Assembly (NCBI GenBank): GCA_030642635.1
Contig: DAOWNK010000085.1
Location: forward strand, 1 to 10,978
Source of the DNA: Pirellulales bacterium
Lineage (GTDB): Bacteria > Planctomycetota > Planctomycetia > Pirellulales > Thermoguttaceae
DNA: 10,978 nt
Reading direction: 5' to 3'
Shown: one piece after another, positions 7,240 through 10,978 of the stretch
How the letters are laid out: each line of letters starts with the position of its first letter
How positions within the stretch are numbered: position 1 is the first letter of the stretch
Program-made: the position numbers and the translations under genes
Notes under the pieces: model-generated
The model's input: the letters and a program-made list of their open reading frames with translations, nothing else
Told to the model about the DNA's origin: nothing
The model's database searches: none

Positions 7240-7920
7240 TTAATTCTGTTCCTGTCTACACCCTGCTCCCCGCCTCTTTTTCTTCGCTGCCTGTGGAAAA
7301 TGCTTGATGACGGCCGCGTGCAGGTCGCTCGGAGCGACCCCGTTCCGCTCGGCGATGTGCTTGAGCTTCATATGCACGTTGTCCACGGTGAACCCTTCCT
7401 TGCGTAATGCCAAGGTGACTTCGTCGATCGAGAGTCGAATCTCGTCGGCAAATGCTTCAAGCGTCAGGTCTTCGGCGTGCGGGATAGGCGCTTTGGGCGC
7501 CAGGCCGGCCCAGTACACCTTGACTTGGTCGTTCAGTTTAATGACCGAGCTAAACGGCGGCACTTCCGAGAGCGTGCCGGTCACGACCACGGCAACGATC
7601 AACATCGCAGCAACCAGTTCCCATTTAAGGTGAATTCCGGCCGCGGCCTTCTTCTTCAGATAACTCCAAAAGATACCCCAATTCAAATACAGGTGTACGC
7701 TGGAAACGATCAGAAACAGCAGACCGCCGGTCATGTGGATCGCGCTCCACTGGTCCTTATCCAGACCGAGCATTGTCCAGCCGGTCCAGTGTGCAACCCT
7801 TCCCTTTGGCGTGAAGTAAAGCATCACCCCGGTGAAACCTATTACCAAAAACGAAAACGTCAACAGCAGTGACGTGAATCCCTTGAGCTTGAACTTGCGT
7901 GGCGTGAGCGAATCGGTCAT
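7240..7920 (-). CDS. DUF4405-like three-helix membrane protein, possibly b-haem-binding
   Basis: 226 aa. Three hydrophobic segments are visible at about 14-36, 60-82 and 101-119. His44, His62 (SAIHMTGG) and His76 lie in or near the first two membrane helices, with Asn80-Trp81 following (HLYLNWGIFW). This resembles DUF4405 and related cytochrome b561-type membrane proteins, where such histidines bind haem. Haem binding here is inference. After the third helix comes a soluble, probably periplasmic or cytosolic region. It contains two short helical units (LTLEAFADEIRLSIDEVTLAL and LKHIAERNGVAPSDLHAAVI), then a Lys/Arg-rich end (KKKRRG). ATG at 7920 is chosen because it gives a short basic N-terminus before helix 1. 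Only a weak AGAAG-like motif precedes it. The stop codon touches the C-tract repeat. The gene probably has its own promoter, because a MITE-like element separates it from the upstream DUF11 gene on the same strand. Confidence 0.72.
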   Translation of the reverse strand: MTDSLTPRKFKLKGFTSLLLTFSFLVIGFTGVMLYFTPKGRVAHWTGWTMLGLDKDQWSAIHMTGGLLFLIVSSVHLYLNWGIFWSYLKKKAAAGIHLKWELVAAMLIVAVVVTGTLSEVPPFSSVIKLNDQVKVYWAGLAPKAPIPHAEDLTLEAFADEIRLSIDEVTLALRKEGFTVDNVHMKLKHIAERNGVAPSDLHAAVIKHFPQAAKKKRRGAGCRQEQN

Positions 7921-7962
7921 TGTGAACTTCTTGCTTTTCTGCGAGTTTAAGTTGCAATATTA

Positions 7963-8109
7963 GTTGAATTAAGGGATAAAATCAGTGGCGCCGGCGTCTC
8001 GCCGGTGTGACGCAACTCGAAGCAATACCAATACTTATGCACCACCGGCGAGACGCCGGTGCCACTGTGTTTGCCACTGTGTTGATGCCAATTCTGGCCT
8101 TAATTCAAC
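7963..8109. mobile_element. Nested-palindrome MITE-like element, copy 2 (intact ends)
   Basis: 147 bp bounded by a perfect 12-bp terminal inverted repeat: GTTGAATTAAGG (7963-7974) and CCTTAATTCAAC (8098-8109). Inside are 25-bp arms (7983-8007 and 8043-8067) that pair fully apart from one G-T wobble, around a 35-nt centre. Each arm also folds on itself, with loops TCT (7997-7999) and AGA (8051-8053). The corresponding loops in copy 1 are TCC and GGA, so the arm-to-arm pairing has been kept through a base change. No transposase is encoded, and no clear target-site duplication beyond a possible TA was seen. It lies between two minus-strand genes and could form a strong RNA hairpin downstream of the DUF11 gene. 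Confidence 0.75.
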
Positions 8110-8138
8110 GGTACTGGGGCGAGCCAGACCGTTACACG

Positions 8139-10562
8139 TTACTGAAACACTTCGGTCGTCTCCTCCGCTGTGACCGCTTGCGGATGGTTTCGGCTGGTCA
8201 ACTCGGCGCGAAAGCTCACCTTGCCGGCCCGCAACGTGCTCACACGGATGCGATACGAGAGCTTCTCGCCCGGGGCAATCTCGGCAACCGGCTCGAAGCG
8301 GACTGTCCGGCCGTCGATCTCGTAGCGTATCTGCTTCGGTCCGTTGGTCCCGATAGGCACGGGCATCATGCCCGGCGGCACGGTCACCACGACGACCACC
8401 TGGCCGTCCGTGGCGGCGCCGTCGTTCGATACGCGGACCTCATATGTCAGCCCCTTGCCCAACCGGACCGGATCGCACAGGTCGGCCGCCTCGATGTTCA
8501 GTTTGCCTTCAGCGGTACGGATCGCCAGACACGCTTCATCTTCGGCAGTGGCGCCCCCCTTGCATTCGACGGTGATGCGGTTGCACGTTCGTTCGGCCGG
8601 TTGAAGACAGCGACAGTGGATTTCCAGCTTGGTCGTCCGGCCGACCGCCAGACGGTCGATTGTCCACACCAGGTGGTTGTTCTCGAACTTGTGCCCATCG
8701 GTAGCCATCTTCGGATAAAGGGCTGGATCGTACCGGTCGGTTACCTTCAGGTTGGTCAGTTCCACCTGGCCGTCGTTGGTAATCTCGACGGCGAATCGCG
8801 CGGTCTGCCCGGCGCCGAGTTCACTTGGCCCGGTCTTTTTGACTGACACGGAGGGTCGTCCGGCCGGAGGTTGCACAGCAGGTTGCTCGGTGGGTTGTGC
8901 AGGTACGCCGAACCCGGTGCTCGGCGTCGGTGTAACGCCCGGGGCGGCAGCGACCGTTACGCACCCCTGGGCACTGGCTACGACCCCGTCTGCACCGCTT
9001 ACCTCGACCGTATGACACAGCCTGCCGGGTCTGGTCACGCGGAATGTCACCTTGATCCGCTGCGACTGGCCGGGCGCCAGCGTGCCCAGGTCGCGTTCGA
9101 TGGGGCTTGCCGCCGCGGCATGTTCCAGGCCCTCGCCGAATCGGTCTTTAATAAGCAGCTTGCCGCTGGGCGCCTGGCTGCGGTTGGCCACAACGATGAC
9201 GAATGTGACGTTGCTGCCGACGGTCGCCTGCGACGGGCCGGTCACCTTTACGTCGACCGTGGCGCCCATGACGGTGGTGGTTGCACAGTCGCGTGCCTTC
9301 AGCCCTCCGGCCGCAGTGACATCGGCGCAGTTGGCCACGCTCCCCTTGCCGGTCGCACGGCAGTTCAATTCAATCGTGTGTGTTTGTCCCGCTGCGAGTT
9401 GCCCGACCCTCCATTGCAGTCTTTTACCGGTCGACTCCGGCGGCGGTGTGGCGTCGATGTACGTGATTGCATCGGGCAGCACGTCGGTCACCAGCACGTC
9501 TTCCGCCGGCAGATCGCCGGGGTTCGTCACTTCGATCCGGTAAGTGATCGTGGTTCCATCGCCGGCCGTCGCCGGTGCGGTCTTTCGGACGGCCAGCCCT
9601 GCTGCGGTCCAGGTTTTCGATGTGGTTCCTTCGCCCACCGTCAGCCGTTTTCCGCCGGCTCCTCCCATGGCTGCGGGCCGGATTACCTTCACTGCGATTT
9701 GGTTGGTGCCGTGAGATGGTTGCTTCTGGAAGATTTCGGCAGACGCCTGGCCGGCCGAGTCGGTCGTCACCTCGATCGATGCTGTCCCGTCCGGCGCGAA
9801 CCCGGCCGGCGGACCGCCGACGATCTCGTATCGCACCAGCCAGCCGACGCACGGCTCCTGGTCGCTGTGGCGCATTACCGACGTGGTGAACGTATGCGTG
9901 GTCCCGGCCGGGTTGATCGCCGGCGGTGGGAATCGCCACTGGGCGTCTACCCAGTGGATCGTCGCCGACCGTGTCCGAGCGTCCCAGGGGTAGACCTCCG
10001 GCGCGTAGACGGCAACGTGGCTTGTACCTTCGACCGGCGAGGTGACGGTAATCCACCCTTCCCCGCGCCGCACGCATACGTCGTCGGTAGTAGTCGGCGT
10101 TCCACGGCTTAGCCGCAGGTAGTTCCGCGACGTGCTGCCGACAGCAAAGGTGTTGTCGATTTTCCGCGGCCGGTTGAAGTCGCCCAGTAGGTAGTCGATC
10201 AGCCCGTTTTTGCCGACGGCCACAAAATGCCCTGCTCCGCCCGGGGCGATCGACCACTCCAGCCGCCGGTTGGTGCTTAGGTATCCGGCCGGCCCGCAGA
10301 CGCCGGCCAGCAGGACCACCTCGCTGCCGACCGGTGCGACGGTCCGATGCGGTGAAAGTCTGACGGACAGGTCGTCCCAAGGTAGCTGCCCGCCGGGCAC
10401 GTCGCGGTACCATGGCGTTGCGGCAATCGGCGGGGTGGCAAAGATTCGCTCGCCGGTCGGGTCGATCTGCGGCGGTCTGAGATATGCGCATCCGCAGGTC
10501 ATAACCGCGCATAGCAACAGCACGGCATAACCCCATCGGCTCCTCTTCCATGAACGCCACAT
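8139..10562 (-). CDS. DUF11-repeat cell-surface protein, probable lipoprotein
   Basis: 807 aa from ATG at 10562. The N-terminus is strongly basic, followed by a hydrophobic stretch and CGC. Cys25 may be lipidated, although TCGC is a weak lipobox. Residues ~60-320 look like beta-rich Ig-like domains. Four DUF11-type repeats follow at about 321-431, 433-536, 570-681 and 685-807. Each has the pattern of an opening strand, then Y/F-x-(I/V)-x-(V/I)-x-N, a mid-repeat V/I-x-D and a late LAxGxx strand. A Pro/Thr/Gln-rich linker (537-570) separates repeats 2 and 3. Repeats 1-3 each carry paired cysteines in the last beta hairpin, which could form disulfides outside the cytoplasm. DUF11 proteins are usually extracellular adhesive or structural proteins, and the exact partner is unknown. 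An upstream TTG (10595) is possible, but the ATG has GGGGA 7 nt before it and gives a better signal peptide. A 392-aa open frame over the same region is a shadow. Confidence 0.85.
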   Translation of the reverse strand: MWRSWKRSRWGYAVLLLCAVMTCGCAYLRPPQIDPTGERIFATPPIAATPWYRDVPGGQLPWDDLSVRLSPHRTVAPVGSEVVLLAGVCGPAGYLSTNRRLEWSIAPGGAGHFVAVGKNGLIDYLLGDFNRPRKIDNTFAVGSTSRNYLRLSRGTPTTTDDVCVRRGEGWITVTSPVEGTSHVAVYAPEVYPWDARTRSATIHWVDAQWRFPPPAINPAGTTHTFTTSVMRHSDQEPCVGWLVRYEIVGGPPAGFAPDGTASIEVTTDSAGQASAEIFQKQPSHGTNQIAVKVIRPAAMGGAGGKRLTVGEGTTSKTWTAAGLAVRKTAPATAGDGTTITYRIEVTNPGDLPAEDVLVTDVLPDAITYIDATPPPESTGKRLQWRVGQLAAGQTHTIELNCRATGKGSVANCADVTAAGGLKARDCATTTVMGATVDVKVTGPSQATVGSNVTFVIVVANRSQAPSGKLLIKDRFGEGLEHAAAASPIERDLGTLAPGQSQRIKVTFRVTRPGRLCHTVEVSGADGVVASAQGCVTVAAAPGVTPTPSTGFGVPAQPTEQPAVQPPAGRPSVSVKKTGPSELGAGQTARFAVEITNDGQVELTNLKVTDRYDPALYPKMATDGHKFENNHLVWTIDRLAVGRTTKLEIHCRCLQPAERTCNRITVECKGGATAEDEACLAIRTAEGKLNIEAADLCDPVRLGKGLTYEVRVSNDGAATDGQVVVVVTVPPGMMPVPIGTNGPKQIRYEIDGRTVRFEPVAEIAPGEKLSYRIRVSTLRAGKVSFRAELTSRNHPQAVTAEETTEVFQ

Positions 10563-10569
10563 GGCCAAA

Positions 10570-10574
10570 TCCCC
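10570..10574 (-). promoter_or_regulatory. Ribosome binding site for the DUF11 gene
   Basis: GGGGA on the minus strand, 7 nt before ATG at 10562. It supports this start over the TTG at 10595, which has no such motif. Confidence 0.45.
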
Positions 10575-10601
10575 GGCCTTCGGCTGGTTGCACAATGCTC
10601 A

Positions 10602-10631
10602 ACTATAAAAAGATAGCACGCAATTGGGCAA
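10602..10631 (-). promoter_or_regulatory. Possible sigma-70-type promoter of the DUF11 gene
   Basis: On the minus strand TTGCCC (10626-10631) is followed after 18 nt by TATAGT (10602-10607), about 40 bp before the start codon. The local sequence is AT-rich compared with the coding DNA. The -35 matches the consensus at four of six positions and the -10 at five of six. Planctomycete promoter rules are poorly defined, so this remains tentative. Confidence 0.3.
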
Positions 10632-10778
10632 CATGGGGATTTTTTTCAACATCGCACGTTGCGAAAAGAAAACACGGCCGCATAATCGTTACAAGCCGGG
10701 CAACGTTTTGGCCACAGAGCCGTTCGTAGTGTCCCGATTCATCGGGGTTATATGAAATGGCGGCCACATTTTTTGCCC
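10632..10778. other. Non-coding spacer with a short CCCGAT hairpin
   Basis: No convincing gene. CCCGAT (10733-10738), TC, ATCGGG (10741-10746) forms a tight 6-bp hairpin. A T run at 10638-10644 lies next to a CAAC...GTTG short stem but on the wrong side for a plus-strand terminator. Confidence 0.35.
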
Positions 10779-10864
10779 GTTTAGCCGGCGTGCTTGCACG
10801 CCGAGTGAAGTAAGCACAACGTTATCCAGGAAGACCACACGGCGTGCACGCACACCGGCTAAAC
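10779..10864. repeat. Nested palindrome, third sequence family
   Basis: Two 25-bp arms (10779-10803 and 10840-10864) are complementary at 23 of 25 positions and enclose a 36-nt centre. The outer end GTTTAGCCGG pairs with CCGGCTAAAC. Each arm also folds locally: CGGCGTGC-TT-GCACGCCG (10786-10803) on the left, and the same with one mismatch (10840-10857) on the right. Arm and centre sizes are close to those of the elements at 3537 and 7963, but the sequence is unrelated. No coding capacity. Confidence 0.65.
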
Positions 10865-10978
10865 TAAGACGGGCCGAATTTTCAGTGAGCAATGTGCATA
10901 CCACTGCACCATATGAACGAATGTATCACATCGCCCGGGGAATTTCAAGATCGGGAATTGGCCACACCTGCCGGCTAC
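10865..10978. other. Non-coding window end
   Basis: No open reading frame, RNA gene or repeat that I can defend. A gene may begin beyond the window edge. Confidence 0.35.

Noticed and set aside
8007..8846. 279-aa open frame on the plus strand
   Set aside because: It starts inside the MITE-like element and runs antisense to the DUF11 gene, with no recognisable domain. It is a GC-rich shadow.
8871..10112. 413-aa open frame on the plus strand
   Set aside because: Antisense to the DUF11 coding region, Arg/Gly/Cys-rich composition typical of shadow frames.
9424..10602. 392-aa open frame on the minus strand
   Set aside because: Alternate frame of the DUF11 gene, Arg-rich and low-complexity, with no domain. 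The DUF11 frame has clear repeats and a signal peptide.
10638..10664. Intrinsic terminator at a T run and CAAC/GTTG stem
   Set aside because: The T run precedes the stem on the plus strand, the wrong order, and no gene ends nearby.
3537..10864. CRISPR array
   Set aside because: Repeats are palindromic, widely separated and of several families. There are no regularly spaced direct repeats and no cas genes.
10689..10904. 71-aa open frame on the minus strand
   Set aside because: Lies across the nested palindrome at 10779-10864 and is explained by repeat sequence.
1..10978. A new multi-gene defence or biosynthetic system
   Set aside because: The genes are recognisable, functionally unrelated families and only one pair looks co-transcribed. 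No nuclease, toxin, reverse transcriptase, phage or synthase gene was seen.

Overview
The window looks like chromosomal DNA of a planctomycete (Planctomycetota, perhaps Pirellulales-like). This is inferred from the GC-rich coding DNA, the enlarged FlgL, a TolC-type lipoprotein with a Pro-rich tail, a lipoprotein with tandem DUF11 repeats, weak or absent Shine-Dalgarno motifs on several genes, and repeat-rich spacers. No phylogenetic marker is present, so the assignment is tentative.

Layout. A C-rich repeat tail (1-34) leads directly into a complete flgL-like gene (35-2347, +). It is met tail to tail by a stand-alone 3-hydroxyacyl-CoA dehydrogenase gene (2297-3487, -) whose C-terminus appears cut off at the flgL stop codon. 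A 556-bp spacer (3488-4043) holds a 144-bp nested-palindrome element, a small perfect hairpin and a second, unrelated nested palindrome. Next come a TolC-family outer-membrane lipoprotein gene (4044-6254, +) and a WYL-domain transcription regulator (6181-7149, +), overlapping by 74 bp out of frame. A G-tract/C-tract inverted repeat with G-quadruplex potential (7155-7239) separates the regulator from a convergent gene for a three-helix DUF4405-like membrane protein (7240-7920, -). A second, better preserved copy of the nested-palindrome element (7963-8109, 12-bp perfect terminal inverted repeats) lies between that gene and a large DUF11-repeat lipoprotein gene (8139-10562, -). The last ~380 bp (10596-10978) hold a possible promoter and another nested palindrome, and no convincing gene.

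How the genes work together. Only the TolC-like gene and the WYL regulator look like a transcriptional unit. The rest is a set of independent housekeeping or envelope genes (flagellar hook-filament junction, fatty-acid oxidation, membrane cytochrome-like protein, surface lipoprotein). I see no defence system, CRISPR array, prophage, transposase, rRNA or tRNA. The most unusual content is in the spacers: four elements of three sequence families, each able to fold either as two local hairpins or as one long hairpin. Two related copies show a compensatory base change between their arms.
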